A stretch of DNA of 64,000 bases. Source: Roseobacter litoralis Och 149 (lineage in GTDB: Bacteria; Pseudomonadota; Alphaproteobacteria; Rhodobacterales; Rhodobacteraceae). The stretch spans positions 2,914,001-2,978,000 of the forward strand of contig NC_015730.1 in the NCBI RefSeq assembly GCF_000154785.2, in the 5' to 3' direction. Made by a program: the position numbers and the translations under genes. The notes under the pieces are model-generated. The model did no database searches and was not told where the DNA came from. It was given only the letters and a program-made list of their open reading frames with translations. Shown here one piece after another: positions 34,816-44,731 of this stretch (its first letter is position 1; every line of letters starts with the position of its first letter).

Positions 34816-35910
34816 TTATTCTGCGGCGATCTCTCCGCTGTCGATCTGCTCTTGCTCGATGCTTTCAAAGAGGGCTTTGAAATTGCCCTCGCCGAACCCA
34901 TCATCGCCCTTGCGCTGAATGAACTCGAAAAAGATCGGGCCGATCACGGTTTTAGAAAATATCTGAAGCAGGATCTTGGTTTCATTGCCATCAACGACCC
35001 CTTCGCCATCAATCAGGATGCCATGCGCCTTCATTCTATCAATCGGCTCATCATGGCCGACGACGCGCTCGTGGCTCAGGGCGTAATAGCTATCGGGGGG
35101 TCCGGGCATAAATTTCACACCGCGCGCGGCAATCGCATCTGTGCTGTCATAGATATCGCGCGCGCCAACTGCGATGTGCTGAATGCCCTCACCTTTGTAC
35201 TTTTTGAGGTAGGAGACAATCTGCCCGGCCTCCCCCCGATCTTCATTGATCGGAATGCGGATGCGCCCGCAAGGGGATGTCAGGGCCCGGCTCAGCAGGC
35301 CGGTATATTTCCCTGCAATATCAAAGAACCGGACTTCGCGGAAATTGAACAGATCGCCGTAAAAGCGGAACCATTTGTCCATATTGCCCTTATGCACATT
35401 ATGCGTCAGGTGATCGAGATAATAGAACCCGACACCCGCAGGTTTTGAAGCCTGCAGCCAGTCATATTCTGCGTTATAGGGGCTGGTGTCATGATATTGG
35501 TCGACAAAATACAACAGTGACCCGCCGATCCCAATGATCGCGGGCACATCCAGCACCTTGCCACTGCCCTCATACGGCACAGCCCCTTTTGATACGGCAT
35601 GATCAAACGCGACCTGCGCATTTGCCACGCGCCACCCCATGGACGGCGCACAGGGGCCGTGATCCTGCACAAACCCGGCCGCAAAGCTCTCGGGGTCCGC
35701 GTTCAGCACATAGGTGATGTCGCCCTGCTGCCAAAGCTCGATCTGCCGCGTTTTGTGGGTCGCAACATGCGCATAGCCCATCTGCGCAAATAGTGCGCGC
35801 AGTGCTTCAGGTTCAGGGTGCGAAAACTCCACAAACTCAAACCCATCTGTGCCAACCGGATTGTCATCCGTGATTAGTGATTTCGGTGCATTGTGCGGGA
35901 AAGGGCCCAT
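34816..35910 (-). CDS. hpd: 4-hydroxyphenylpyruvate dioxygenase
   Basis: A 364-residue Fe(II) dioxygenase that converts 4-hydroxyphenylpyruvate to homogentisate in tyrosine breakdown. The start is the ATG at 35910 with AAGGAG upstream; the longer frame reaching 36153 overlaps the divergent Lrp gene and is rejected. Two VOC halves are visible. The iron ligands fit: His in YYLDHLTHNV, His in GIQHIAVGARD, and Glu in IFFEFIQRKGD. The usual C-terminal GNFKALFESIE is present, so the protein is full length. Regulation by the divergent Lrp/AsnC gene is likely. Confidence 0.95.
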   Translation of the reverse strand: MGPFPHNAPKSLITDDNPVGTDGFEFVEFSHPEPEALRALFAQMGYAHVATHKTRQIELWQQGDITYVLNADPESFAAGFVQDHGPCAPSMGWRVANAQVAFDHAVSKGAVPYEGSGKVLDVPAIIGIGGSLLYFVDQYHDTSPYNAEYDWLQASKPAGVGFYYLDHLTHNVHKGNMDKWFRFYGDLFNFREVRFFDIAGKYTGLLSRALTSPCGRIRIPINEDRGEAGQIVSYLKKYKGEGIQHIAVGARDIYDSTDAIAARGVKFMPGPPDSYYALSHERVVGHDEPIDRMKAHGILIDGEGVVDGNETKILLQIFSKTVIGPIFFEFIQRKGDDGFGEGNFKALFESIEQEQIDSGEIAAE

Positions 35911-36066
35911 TTCCTGTACTCCTTGCGGATATTGCGCATGATTACGCCTATAGGGGCTAATATTAGCAGTTTCTTGCCGCGAAAATTGCGCAAATATCAG
36001 GGACATACTCGCTATTTCTGCGGGAATGCCGCATGACATCTTAAAATCATGCGGAGGTCGTGCATC
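35911..36066. promoter_or_regulatory. Divergent control region of hpd and lrp-like gene
   Basis: A 156-bp gap between divergent starts. An AT-rich near-palindrome, GGCTAATATTAGC, at about 35957-35969 (GCTAATATTAGC is perfect) is a good candidate operator for the Lrp-type regulator or a promoter element. I infer this from the symmetry and position only. Confidence 0.5.
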
Positions 36067-36522
36067 ATGCTGGACAGCATTGACTTGAAACTTTTGGCCG
36101 CCCTGCAACGCGACGCGCAGTTGACGGCACAGCAATTGGGTGACCTGTTGCATCTGTCGAACAGTCAGGCAGGCCGACGCCGTCAGCGGCTGGAGAACGA
36201 AGGCTACATCAAATCCTATGTTGCGCGTTTGGATCCGCGGCAGCTTGGGCTACAGGTACAAGGGTTTGTGCAAGTGCATCTCGCCAGCCATGGCGTGGAG
36301 CATTCAAACGCTTTTGCGCGGCTGATCAACACGACCCCGCAGATCATTGATGCGTGGACAATGACCGGGGATGCAGATTACCTGTTACGCGTCTACTGCA
36401 CCGATTTGCCAGATTTTAACCGCTTAATACAGGATGTTTTACTATTTCACCCTACCATTTCACGCGTGCACAGCCAGATCGTGATGGATCAATTGAAAAT
36501 CGACGGTCCGCTGCCAACCTGA
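36067..36522 (+). CDS. Lrp/AsnC family transcriptional regulator
   Basis: A 151-residue protein, the usual Lrp length. Residues 1-60 form the winged helix (DSIDLKLLAALQRDAQLTAQ, then LSNSQAGRRRQRLENEGYI), and the rest is the RAM/AsnC ligand-binding domain (VQGFVQVHLASHG, WTMTGDADYLLRV). The start at 36067 is used. It is divergent from hpd, and Lrp relatives in that position commonly sense aromatic amino acids or their keto acids, so it probably controls hpd. The antiporter gene follows 22 bp downstream and may be co-transcribed. Confidence 0.92.
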   Translation: MLDSIDLKLLAALQRDAQLTAQQLGDLLHLSNSQAGRRRQRLENEGYIKSYVARLDPRQLGLQVQGFVQVHLASHGVEHSNAFARLINTTPQIIDAWTMTGDADYLLRVYCTDLPDFNRLIQDVLLFHPTISRVHSQIVMDQLKIDGPLPT

Positions 36523-36544
36523 CCCGACTGGAGAATTAGACTCA

Positions 36545-38428
36545 ATGGAAGGCTTCCTCTATCAGGCGTCCATCTATCTGGCCGCAGCCGTGATTGCCGT
36601 TCCAATTGCAGCACGCTTGGGGTTGGGCTCGGTTCTGGGGTACATCGCGGCGGGTATTATTATCGGCCCGGTCCTTGGGCTGGTGGGCGCAGAAACGCAG
36701 GACTTGCAACACTTTGCCGAGTTTGGCGTCGTTGTGATGCTCTTTCTGATCGGCCTCGAACTTGAGCCGCGCGCACTGTGGGACATGCGCAACCGGTTGC
36801 TCGGCCTCGGGGGTCTGCAAGTGGTGCTGAGTACGCTCGCGCTGATGGGGATCGCCATGGCCTATGACCAGCCGTGGGGCGTGGCACTGGCCATCGGGCT
36901 AAGCCTGTCGCTCAGTTCGACCGCGATTGTGCTGCAGACCCTGTCAGAAAAGGGCCTGATGCAGACAAATGGGGGCCGCAATGTCTTTTCCGTGCTGCTG
37001 GCACAGGATATTGCGGTCATCCCGATGCTGGCTTTCTTGCCATTGCTTGTCGTCACGATACCCGTGCAGATTGCGCAGGATGGGTCGATCATACTGACCG
37101 CAGGCACTCATGCCGCCGGCGACGCACACCATTCCCTGTCACTGGTCGAAGGGTTGCCCGCCTGGGGTGTCACGCTGGTGACGATCGGTGCCATTGCCGC
37201 CGTCATCTTTGCGGGCGTCTATCTGACGCGTCCCCTCTTTCGCTTTATTCACGCCGCGCGCCTGCGCGAGATGTACACCGCCTTGGCGCTTTTGATTGTC
37301 GTGGGCATTTCATTTCTGATGACGCTTGTGGGACTGTCCCCGGCACTTGGTGCATTTTTGGCGGGCGTGGTTCTGGCGAACTCAGAATTTCGCCATGAGC
37401 TTGAGACCGACCTTGAGCCGTTCAAGGGTCTGCTGCTGGGTCTGTTTTTCATTACGGTAGGTGCGGGGATCAACTTCCCGCTGCTTTTTGACAATACGCC
37501 CGCCATCCTTTCGATGGCGCTCTTGGTCATCATCGTCAAAGGCCTGATCTTGTTTGCTCTCGGATGGGCCTTCAAGCTCAAGGGACGTGATCAGTGGCTC
37601 TTTGCCCTCGGGCTGGCGCAGGCGGGCGAATTCGGGTTCGTACTGACGTCTTTTTCGGTGCAGCAAAACGTTATCCCGCTGGAGATTGCGGAAACGCTGC
37701 TGCTGGTCATCTCGCTTTCCATGCTGATCACGCCACTGCTCTTTATCATCTACGATATCCTTTCCCGCCGCATGGAAGAACAGGTCGAGCAGCTTCCCGA
37801 CGATGAGATCGACGAAGAAGGGCCCGTCATCATCGCCGGAATTGGACGCTTTGGTCAGATCGTCAATCGACTGGTTCAGGCAAACGGGTTCAAAACCGTT
37901 GTATTGGATCAGGATATGGAAACCATCGCCGTCATGCGCCGCTTTGGATACAAAGGGTTTCTAGGAGATCCCACCCGACCCGATATTCTGCGCGCTGCCG
38001 GGATCGAAAATGCCAAGGTGTTGGTTGTGGCGATGGACAGCCCTGAAGCCGCGATAAAACTGGTCAAATATGCACGCAGCATCAGGCCGGATTTGCATAT
38101 CATCGCGCGGGCCCGTGACCGCACGTTTGTCTATCGCCTGTTTCAGGCCGGGGCGAGCGATATTGTGCGCGAGATGTTTGACAGCTCACTCCGGGCGGGT
38201 CGGTATGTCTTGGAAAACGTGGGCTTAAGCGAGTTTGAAGCCGCAGAAGCCGAGCGTGTATTTTACCATCATGACCGTAAAACGATACGGCAATTGGCCG
38301 ATCTTTGGGACCCATCGCGACCTGCCAGCCAAAATCCGGCCTATGTCGCGCGCGCCAAAGAGCTGCAAAAAGAGCTGGAAACTGCCATATTGAGCCGCTC
38401 AATTTCCGCAAAAGACACCGACGGGTGA
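36545..38428 (+). CDS. CPA2 family cation/proton antiporter (KefB/KefC-like)
   Basis: A 627-residue inner-membrane protein. About twelve hydrophobic spans form the Na/H-exchanger domain (residues 1-385), with the VVMLFLIGLELEP and LSLSSTAIVLQTLSEKG signatures. A cytoplasmic TrkA-N (RCK) domain follows (about 415-535), with the nucleotide-binding start VIIAGIGRFGQIVNRL. The family exchanges K+ or Na+ for H+, sometimes under glutathione-adduct control. There is no KefF/KefG-type partner beside it. The charged tail after residue 560 is short. Downstream cobT is convergent with a 14-bp gap. Confidence 0.92.
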   Translation: MEGFLYQASIYLAAAVIAVPIAARLGLGSVLGYIAAGIIIGPVLGLVGAETQDLQHFAEFGVVVMLFLIGLELEPRALWDMRNRLLGLGGLQVVLSTLALMGIAMAYDQPWGVALAIGLSLSLSSTAIVLQTLSEKGLMQTNGGRNVFSVLLAQDIAVIPMLAFLPLLVVTIPVQIAQDGSIILTAGTHAAGDAHHSLSLVEGLPAWGVTLVTIGAIAAVIFAGVYLTRPLFRFIHAARLREMYTALALLIVVGISFLMTLVGLSPALGAFLAGVVLANSEFRHELETDLEPFKGLLLGLFFITVGAGINFPLLFDNTPAILSMALLVIIVKGLILFALGWAFKLKGRDQWLFALGLAQAGEFGFVLTSFSVQQNVIPLEIAETLLLVISLSMLITPLLFIIYDILSRRMEEQVEQLPDDEIDEEGPVIIAGIGRFGQIVNRLVQANGFKTVVLDQDMETIAVMRRFGYKGFLGDPTRPDILRAAGIENAKVLVVAMDSPEAAIKLVKYARSIRPDLHIIARARDRTFVYRLFQAGASDIVREMFDSSLRAGRYVLENVGLSEFEAAEAERVFYHHDRKTIRQLADLWDPSRPASQNPAYVARAKELQKELETAILSRSISAKDTDG

Positions 38429-38442
38429 GCCGACGGCACGGC

Positions 38443-39456
38443 TCAACCGGCGGCGACACCTGCTTCGGCAAATGTTGCCATGCCGCTGAGACAGGCAACG
38501 GCCCCCTGCAATACCCCCAAGGATAACGCCGCCCCGGATGCCTCCCCAAGGCGCAAGCCTAACGACAGCAGCGGTTCTTTCCTAAGCACATTCAGCAGCC
38601 GGTCATGCGATCCCTCAGCGCTCAAATGACCCGCCACACAATGCGCCAGCGCATCCGGTGCCGTATGCATCAGACTGCCCGCCGCCGCACAGCAAATGAA
38701 ACCATCGAGCAACACCGGAATACGCAACAGGCGCGCCCGCAGGATGGCCCCCGCCATCGCGGCGACTTCGCGCCCGCCCAGACAGCGCAGCTTCTCCAGA
38801 CCGTCATGCGCCGTTGCGTGCCGCGCCAGACCTTCGGCCACAATCCGTTGCTTGATGGCCAACCCCGCGTCATCGACCCCCGTGCCGCGCCCCACCCAGT
38901 CGGCAGGCACGCCGCCAAAACAGGCCGCTGCAAGCGCGGCCGCACAAGTCGTGTTGCCGATCCCCATCTCACCGACGATCAACACATCAGCCGTCTCATC
39001 AACCGCCTGCCAACCCGTACGCAGCGCGTCGATCACCTCAGCCTCGGACATCGCCGGGGCTTGGGTGAAATCCGCCGTGGGTTGCTCAAGTGTCAGCGCG
39101 TGCACATCCAACTTAGCGCCGAATGTCGCCGCCAACTGGTTGATCGCCGCCCCACCATGCTGGAAATTCAGCACCATCTGTGCCGTCACTTCCGCCGGAA
39201 AGGCCGACACACCTTGTGCCGCGATGCCGTGGTTGCCAGCAAAAACAATGATCTGCGGAGCCTCGATCTTGGGCGTCGCGACACCGCGCCAGCCGGCATA
39301 CCAGATCGCCAGATCTTCCAAACGACCCAAGGCACCGGGGGGCTTGGTCAATTGACCGTTGCGCGCAGCCGCTGCATCAAAACTCTTGGCGTCGCTTTCG
39401 GGGAGCGCGCGGAGCATATCACGGACCTCATCAAGTGTGGAAAAAGCAGCCGTCAT
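38443..39456 (-). CDS. cobT: Nicotinate-nucleotide-dimethylbenzimidazole phosphoribosyltransferase
   Basis: About 337 residues from the ATG at 39456; an upstream ATG at 39474 has a GAGGA about ten bases ahead of it and would add six residues. The enzyme makes alpha-ribazole phosphate from dimethylbenzimidazole and nicotinate mononucleotide for the lower loop of B12. Recognisable segments are [30 protein letters not shown], and [16 protein letters not shown]. Length is normal. It is divergent from cobS, the next step, with about 80 bp between starts. Confidence 0.95.
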   Translation of the reverse strand: MTAAFSTLDEVRDMLRALPESDAKSFDAAAARNGQLTKPPGALGRLEDLAIWYAGWRGVATPKIEAPQIIVFAGNHGIAAQGVSAFPAEVTAQMVLNFQHGGAAINQLAATFGAKLDVHALTLEQPTADFTQAPAMSEAEVIDALRTGWQAVDETADVLIVGEMGIGNTTCAAALAAACFGGVPADWVGRGTGVDDAGLAIKQRIVAEGLARHATAHDGLEKLRCLGGREVAAMAGAILRARLLRIPVLLDGFICCAAAGSLMHTAPDALAHCVAGHLSAEGSHDRLLNVLRKEPLLSLGLRLGEASGAALSLGVLQGAVACLSGMATFAEAGVAAG

Positions 39457-39537
39457 TTCAGAACCCCGTTGCATGATTGTCGCGTCCTCTTTACCCCAAG
39501 GGACGCAACCAGCAAGATGTGAAGAGGCCGCAGGCGC

Positions 39538-40299
39538 ATGAAATCCGACATGATCCCGTCTTTCATGCGCGACATCGGGGTTGCTTTTTGCCTGCTGACG
39601 CGTCTGCCCATGCCCGCCCTGCCAACCGCTGCATTTGAGCGGGGCGCGCGCAGCGTCTGGGCCTATCCGCTTGTCGGGGCAACGCTTGGAATGATCGCGG
39701 GCGGCGTTGGCGCGGCGGCGCTATTTCTGGGCATGCCTGCAGGCATTGCAGCGGGTCTGACACTCGCAGCCTTGATCCTGACGACCGGCGGGATGCACGA
39801 AGATGGCCTCGCCGACACGGCGGACGGCTTCTGGGGCGGGTTTGATCGCGACCGTCGTCTGGAGATCATGAAAGACAGCCAGATCGGAACCTATGGCACC
39901 CTGTCATTGATCGTCACAAGCGGGCTGCGGTGGGCTGCTCTGGCCGTTCTCCTGCCCACAGGGATCGCGCCTGTCGTCGCTGCCGCCTGTTTGTCACGCG
40001 CAGCGATGCCCGTGATGATGCATTATGTGCCACATGCACGCGGGGATGGATTGTCACAAAGCGTTGGGCGACCCGCCTTGCGCGTTGTGCTGTTAGGCCT
40101 GTTCATTGCAGTGTCGGTTGGTGCGGTTTTGATGGGGCCTGTGATCCTGCCGGCACTCTTGGTCGTTGTGGGAGTTGTGCTGGCAGCCGCCAAACTCGCA
40201 CATCATAAAATCGGTGGTCAGACAGGCGATGTTCTGGGGGCGACGCAGCTGGTCGCCGAACTGCTGATCTTGCTGACCTTTATCATGGCGCTGTCGTAA
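39538..40299 (+). CDS. cobS: Adenosylcobinamide-GDP ribazoletransferase
   Basis: A 253-residue membrane enzyme that joins alpha-ribazole to adenosylcobinamide-GDP, the last step of cobalamin nucleotide-loop assembly. The LTRLPMP start, [14 protein letters not shown] acidic motif (about residues 91-104) and [11 protein letters not shown] are hallmarks of CobS. Six or more hydrophobic helices follow. Start ATG at 39538. It pairs with the divergent cobT, and its 3' end runs into a strong terminator. Confidence 0.95.
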   Translation: MKSDMIPSFMRDIGVAFCLLTRLPMPALPTAAFERGARSVWAYPLVGATLGMIAGGVGAAALFLGMPAGIAAGLTLAALILTTGGMHEDGLADTADGFWGGFDRDRRLEIMKDSQIGTYGTLSLIVTSGLRWAALAVLLPTGIAPVVAAACLSRAAMPVMMHYVPHARGDGLSQSVGRPALRVVLLGLFIAVSVGAVLMGPVILPALLVVVGVVLAAAKLAHHKIGGQTGDVLGATQLVAELLILLTFIMALS

Positions 40300-40331
40300 A
40301 AAAACCGCGCCGGTGAAGGCGCGGTTTTTTA
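40297..40331. terminator. Bidirectional terminator between cobS and carD
   Basis: AAAAAACCGCGCC, loop GGTGAA, GGCGCGGTTTTTT: a symmetric hairpin with A and T tracts on both sides, so it can end transcription from both directions. It starts within the cobS stop codon region and lies 20 bp from the carD stop. Confidence 0.93.
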
Positions 40332-40350
40332 TTACTAAATCGGATGCAAC

Positions 40351-40863
40351 TCAGGCAGCGACGCGGCTTTCCAAAACGTCACCGACCTGTTTAGAGGCGG
40401 CAAGCTCATCACCACCGCTCACGGCTGCAACCTCACGGGTCAGACGCTCAAGCGCTGCTTCGTAAAGCTGGCGCTCGGAATAGCTCTGTTCGCGTTGATC
40501 GTCGGTGCGATGCAAATCGCGCACCACTTCGGCGATGGCAATCAGATCACCGGAATTGATCTTTTGCTCGTATTCCTGTGCGCGGCGCGACCACATGGCG
40601 CGTTTGACCTTGGCCTTGCCCTTGAGCGTCCGCATCGCATGCGAGATCACATCCGGACTGCTTAGCGCGCGCATGCCGATTTCCGTCGCCTTATGCGTCG
40701 GCACCCGCAGCGTCATCTTGTCTTTCTCAAAAGAAATCACAAAAAGCTCAAGGGAGATACCCGCGACTTCCTGCTCTTCAATCGAGAGTATCTGGCCCAC
40801 ACCGTGGGCTGGGTAGACGACGAATTCATTCGGGCGGAAATCAAGTTTCTTCGATTTTGTCAT
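40351..40863 (-). CDS. carD: CarD family transcriptional regulator
   Basis: A 170-residue protein. The N-terminal part (about 10-65) is the Tudor-like RNA polymerase-interacting domain (FVVYPAHGVGQILSIEEQEV), and the C-terminal half is helical (ALSSPDVISHAMRTLKGK, then MWSRRAQEYEQKINSGDL). CarD binds the RNA polymerase beta subunit and stabilises open complexes, especially at rRNA promoters. Start ATG at 40863. It stands alone; about 270 bp with no visible gene separate it from fdxA. Confidence 0.93.
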   Translation of the reverse strand: MTKSKKLDFRPNEFVVYPAHGVGQILSIEEQEVAGISLELFVISFEKDKMTLRVPTHKATEIGMRALSSPDVISHAMRTLKGKAKVKRAMWSRRAQEYEQKINSGDLIAIAEVVRDLHRTDDQREQSYSERQLYEAALERLTREVAAVSGGDELAASKQVGDVLESRVAA

Positions 40864-41135
40864 TCACTATTCCTCAGCTGACGGCGCGCGCCCCTCTTTC
40901 GACAGTCAAAACCACACGAGGGCCGAAGCAGCGATGCTGCGCGATCCAGTGCGTTTATGCCGATTATTTCAAATCCATGTCCCGCAGGGAGACAGGGCGG
41001 AAAGCGGTTCCGTCGTTAGTTTACCAACAACCTATACCACAAAATTCACCACAACGAAAGCTGCCGTAGCGTCATTTCAGAATTCTTGTAATAAAATGAA
41101 ACTGTTGCGTCCGGATACCGACGAAAACCGGCGAA

Positions 41136-41474
41136 TCAGCCGCCCTCGCCCGGGTTTTCGGAGAAGTATTTTTCGAGCTTTCCGGTCTCACCATCGCGCT
41201 CTTCTGCGGTCGGCAGCGGATCTTTCTTGGTGATAATCACCGGCCAGAGTTCCGAGTATTTGCGGTTAAACTCGACCCATTTCTCCATATCCGGTTCGGT
41301 GTCAGGACGTATCGCGTCCGCTGGACATTCGGGCTCACACACACCGCAGTCGATACATTCATCGGGATGAATAACGAGCATGTTTTCACCTTCGTAAAAA
41401 CAGTCAACCGGGCACACTTCGACGCAGTCGGTGTACTTGCACGAAATGCAGCTGTCGTTCACGATATAGGTCAT
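41136..41474 (-). CDS. fdxA: Seven-iron ferredoxin FdxA
   Basis: A 112-residue ferredoxin. The cysteine pattern [18 protein letters not shown] and later [16 protein letters not shown] fits one [3Fe-4S] and one [4Fe-4S] cluster. The length and C-terminal [17 protein letters not shown] extension are those of the 7Fe FdxA group. It is a cytoplasmic electron carrier; partners are not shown by the context. It lies downstream of the S4-domain and helicase genes on the same strand, 53 bp after the former. Confidence 0.95.
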   Translation of the reverse strand: MTYIVNDSCISCKYTDCVEVCPVDCFYEGENMLVIHPDECIDCGVCEPECPADAIRPDTEPDMEKWVEFNRKYSELWPVIITKKDPLPTAEERDGETGKLEKYFSENPGEGG

Positions 41475-41527
41475 GGACCCTCTTTCCGAATAGAATAGCT
41501 AACCGCTTGCTAAATGACAGATTAGAA

Positions 41528-41905
41528 TCATTCAAGAGACCGAACACGAGAAAGATCAAGGGTGCGACGATCCTTCTTTGTGGGACGACCTTTTCCCTCA
41601 AAAGCTGGGTTTTTCGGTGTAACGTCCCGCACTCTGAGCTCTGGCGGTGACAGGTCAGTGTAAAGCGCCTGTGCCTCAGGCGCAGGACCGCGACGTGAGC
41701 CCAATGCTTCAATCCGGATCACGCGGATATCGTCGCCCTGCGGAAAGGTCAGAACGTCGCCCGGAACGACCATATGGCTGCGTTTTTGCGTGCGCGTGCC
41801 GTTCACCCGCACCACACCGGAAGCAACCATCGCTGCGGCAAGCGAGCGGGTTTTGAAAAACCGCCCGTGCCACAACCATTTATCTATCCGCAGCTTGTCA
41901 GCCAA
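41528..41905 (-). CDS. S4-domain RNA-binding protein (Hsp15/HslR-like)
   Basis: A 125-residue protein with an S4 domain (KLRIDKWLWHGRFFKTRSLA at the start, VRVNGTRTQKRSHMVVPGD). Related Hsp15 proteins bind stalled 50S subunits with attached peptidyl-tRNA. The C-terminal tail is basic and rich in Arg/Lys. The likely start is TTG at 41905, immediately after the TAG of the helicase gene (41906-41908), so the two are tightly coupled. No in-frame ATG fits before the S4 motif. Confidence 0.88.
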   Translation of the reverse strand: MADKLRIDKWLWHGRFFKTRSLAAAMVASGVVRVNGTRTQKRSHMVVPGDVLTFPQGDDIRVIRIEALGSRRGPAPEAQALYTDLSPPELRVRDVTPKNPAFEGKGRPTKKDRRTLDLSRVRSLE

Positions 41906-44707
41906 CTATTTGTTGTCCTTAAGCCCCATAAGTGCGGCTGCAAACGGGTTGTCTGGGTCGATCTTTTTCTCAGGTTTTGGCGGACGCGCAGAGAAGTTTT
42001 GACCTGCTTTTGGCTTGTCACCCTGCGGCGCGCCCCGTTTGCCTTTGCGCCCCGGCTTGCCTTTGTTTTGTGCACCCGCACCAGCGCGCTTGTTTTGGGG
42101 AACCTGTGCCCGCGGCGCACGACCCCATGTAAAGGTGTAAAATACCTCTGTCTCAACTTCCGCGACGGCTTCCGGCTCTTTCGTCTCGGCAGGTTCAGTC
42201 GCCGGTGCGACGGCCTCTTCACCCTCTGCCTTGGTGACCGGGCTATCTTCGGCCGGCGCTTCTGGCACACCTGCTTCATCCGGCTCAGACGTCCCATCAG
42301 CTTGCGATGCCACGACCTCGGTCGCTGCTTTTACTTTGGGTCGCTCGCCTTTTTCAGCCTTGTATCCAAGGCCCTGCATCAGATCGGCAAACTGTTCAAG
42401 CGTCATACCGGTGATCGACAGCATATCTGCCTTGGCTTCAAAACCCGACCGGGTGTTTTCCGCGCGCAGCATATCTGCAAGCCGCTCAAGCATATCGATG
42501 CGAATCGCCCGCTCACCTGCGTTTCTGTAGCCAGACATCGTGTCAGCACCCTCTGGTGCGTCTTTGTCGACGGGAATTGTAACAAGCCCCGGCGGTGGTG
42601 CTTCAGGAAACGCATCAATGCCTTTGGACAAAGACCACAACACCAGGCGCAAGCGCGTTGGCGCAGGCTTCAACAGCAAAGGCAGAAAAATCGTGAACTG
42701 ACCAAACCGAATACCGTGTTTGCGCAGCGCGCCGCGGGCATCCTGATCCAAGGCCTTGACGTCGTCCGCGACCTGACCGCGGGGCAAAACACCAAGGGCT
42801 TCGACCATCTGAAACGCAAAACCACGTGCCAAACCCGAAAGGGTCTCATCCCGGCTGAGGTTCATCAGCGGCTCAAACAAGGCGGCAATCTTACGGTCCA
42901 CAAAATGCTGCAGGCGTCGTTGTACCTTTTGCGCCACCTCCGGTCCCGCGACATCATCCACGAACACATCGACTTGCGGTTTCAGCGCATCAGACCCGGC
43001 GACCAGCTTGCCGACCGCATCCTTGCCCCACATCAGACCACCCTGTTCGGTGAAGTCTATTTCCGTGTCGGGCGCGTTGTAGAACCGATCCGCGCGCAGA
43101 TGGAACTGCGGGGCCAAGGCCTGCAAGGCGGCTGTTTTAATTGTCTTTGCTTCAGCACCGGTTGTGCCTTTGTCCTGGCTGAACCGGAAACCTTCCAGTT
43201 TCCCTACGTATTCGCCTTCAACAGTTACTTCGCCGGTATTCGATACTTCTGCCACCATGGCTTCCTTCTGGCCGAGCCGGCGCAAGAGCACGGATGTGCG
43301 CCGGTCTACAAATCTTTGGGTCAGACGCTCGTGCAGCGCATCCGACAACCTGTCTTCTACAGAACGCGCCGCGTCGCGCCAATGGCTTTCGTCATCTGTC
43401 CAGCCTTTGCGCTGTGCGACATAGGTCCATGTGCGAATATACGCCAATCTTTTGGATAAAGCATCGATATCACCGTCCGTTCGGTCGATCCGTTCGATCT
43501 GGCGCGCCATCCAATCGTCCGGAATCTTACCCAATTGGTGCAGATAGCCAAAAATCTGCTCCAGAAGGGAGGCATGTTCGGCGCTGCTGATGCCGCGAAA
43601 GTCTGGGATTCGGCACACATCCCAAAGCAACCTAACTGACGGTCCGTCCGTACAACGCGCCATGATCTCGGCACTCTGCCCAAGGCTTTTGAGCGCGCTC
43701 AGATCGTCCGCCTCGCGCGCTTTGACAAGGATTTCGTCGTCAGGCGATGCTTCGAGCGTCTGGATCAACCTGTCGATTGAGCCGAATTGCAAAGCATGAT
43801 TGCGCCAGTTCAGCTTTTTCAGCGGGGTAAATCGGTGATCGGTAATCGCCTGCGCCACCCCATCATCGAGTGGCGAGGCATCACCCGTCACACCGAAGGT
43901 GCCGTTTTTCATGCCACGCCCGGCCCGTCCGGCAATCTGCGCCAATTCATTCGGCGCAAGTGGCCGCATCCTGCGACCATCGAATTTCGCCAATGAGGAA
44001 AACGCAACGTGATCCACGTCGAGGTTCAGACCCATCCCGATGGCATCTGTGGCCACCAGATAATCGACCTCACCATTTTGGTACATGTCCACCTGCGCAT
44101 TGCGCGTGCGCGGGCTCAGCGCGCCCATGACCACGGCTGCCCCACCTTTCTGGCGGCGGATCAGTTCCGCGATGGCATATACACTCTCAACCGAAAACCC
44201 GACGATTGCACTGCGGGGTTTCATCCTGCTTATCTTTTTCGGACCGATATATGTTAACGTCGACATGCGTTCGCGCTGGATAAAGTCCGCGTTGGGCACG
44301 AGTGCGCGGATCGGCCCGCGCATCGTATCAGCACCCAAAAACAGCGTTTCATGCAGACCCCGCGCGCGCAGCAACCGGTCGGTAAAAACATGCCCCCGCT
44401 CCGGGTCGGCGCATAGTTGGATTTCATCAACGGCCAGAAAATCGCACCCCATGCCGTCGGGCATGGCTTCGACGGTGCAAACCCAATATTGCGCCCGCGG
44501 GGGCACGATGCGCTCTTCTCCGGTGACCAATGCGACGACTGATGGCCCGCGCGCAGCGACGCAGCGATCATAGACCTCGCGGGCCAGCAGTCTGAGCGGC
44601 AATCCGATGACACCAGTTCTGTGGCCCAACATACGCTCGATCGCATATGTCGTTTTGCCTGTATTGGTCGGGCCTAAAACGGCCACGACCCTTTTGTCAC
44701 CTGTCAC
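41906..44707 (-). CDS. Suv3-like DExH helicase
   Basis: About 933 residues from the GTG at 44707, which has AAGGGA six bases upstream; a TTG at 44725 is the alternative. The helicase core begins at once: AVLGPTNTGKTTYAIERML (Walker A) and FLAVDEIQLCADPERGHVF (Walker B/DEIQ), then a second RecA-like domain with LVATDAIGMGLNLDVDHV and QIAGRAGRG. This is the mitochondrial Suv3 RNA helicase type found in alphaproteobacteria. From about residue 780 the tail is low-complexity, acidic and then Lys/Arg/Gly-rich, probably an RNA-binding extension. Transcribed with the S4 RNA-binding gene, which supports a role in RNA turnover or ribosome rescue. Confidence 0.88.
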   Translation of the reverse strand: MTGDKRVVAVLGPTNTGKTTYAIERMLGHRTGVIGLPLRLLAREVYDRCVAARGPSVVALVTGEERIVPPRAQYWVCTVEAMPDGMGCDFLAVDEIQLCADPERGHVFTDRLLRARGLHETLFLGADTMRGPIRALVPNADFIQRERMSTLTYIGPKKISRMKPRSAIVGFSVESVYAIAELIRRQKGGAAVVMGALSPRTRNAQVDMYQNGEVDYLVATDAIGMGLNLDVDHVAFSSLAKFDGRRMRPLAPNELAQIAGRAGRGMKNGTFGVTGDASPLDDGVAQAITDHRFTPLKKLNWRNHALQFGSIDRLIQTLEASPDDEILVKAREADDLSALKSLGQSAEIMARCTDGPSVRLLWDVCRIPDFRGISSAEHASLLEQIFGYLHQLGKIPDDWMARQIERIDRTDGDIDALSKRLAYIRTWTYVAQRKGWTDDESHWRDAARSVEDRLSDALHERLTQRFVDRRTSVLLRRLGQKEAMVAEVSNTGEVTVEGEYVGKLEGFRFSQDKGTTGAEAKTIKTAALQALAPQFHLRADRFYNAPDTEIDFTEQGGLMWGKDAVGKLVAGSDALKPQVDVFVDDVAGPEVAQKVQRRLQHFVDRKIAALFEPLMNLSRDETLSGLARGFAFQMVEALGVLPRGQVADDVKALDQDARGALRKHGIRFGQFTIFLPLLLKPAPTRLRLVLWSLSKGIDAFPEAPPPGLVTIPVDKDAPEGADTMSGYRNAGERAIRIDMLERLADMLRAENTRSGFEAKADMLSITGMTLEQFADLMQGLGYKAEKGERPKVKAATEVVASQADGTSEPDEAGVPEAPAEDSPVTKAEGEEAVAPATEPAETKEPEAVAEVETEVFYTFTWGRAPRAQVPQNKRAGAGAQNKGKPGRKGKRGAPQGDKPKAGQNFSARPPKPEKKIDPDNPFAAALMGLKDNK

Positions 44708-44731
44708 GGCGTTTCCCTTGCTCAAACTTGA

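Noticed and set aside
38605..39522. A 305-codon plus-strand frame
   Set aside because: Antisense to cobT, which has full family motifs.
41774..43459. A 561-codon plus-strand frame
   Set aside because: It is antisense to the Suv3-like helicase, whose motifs are clear; the reading is rich in Arg, Cys and Phe and matches nothing.
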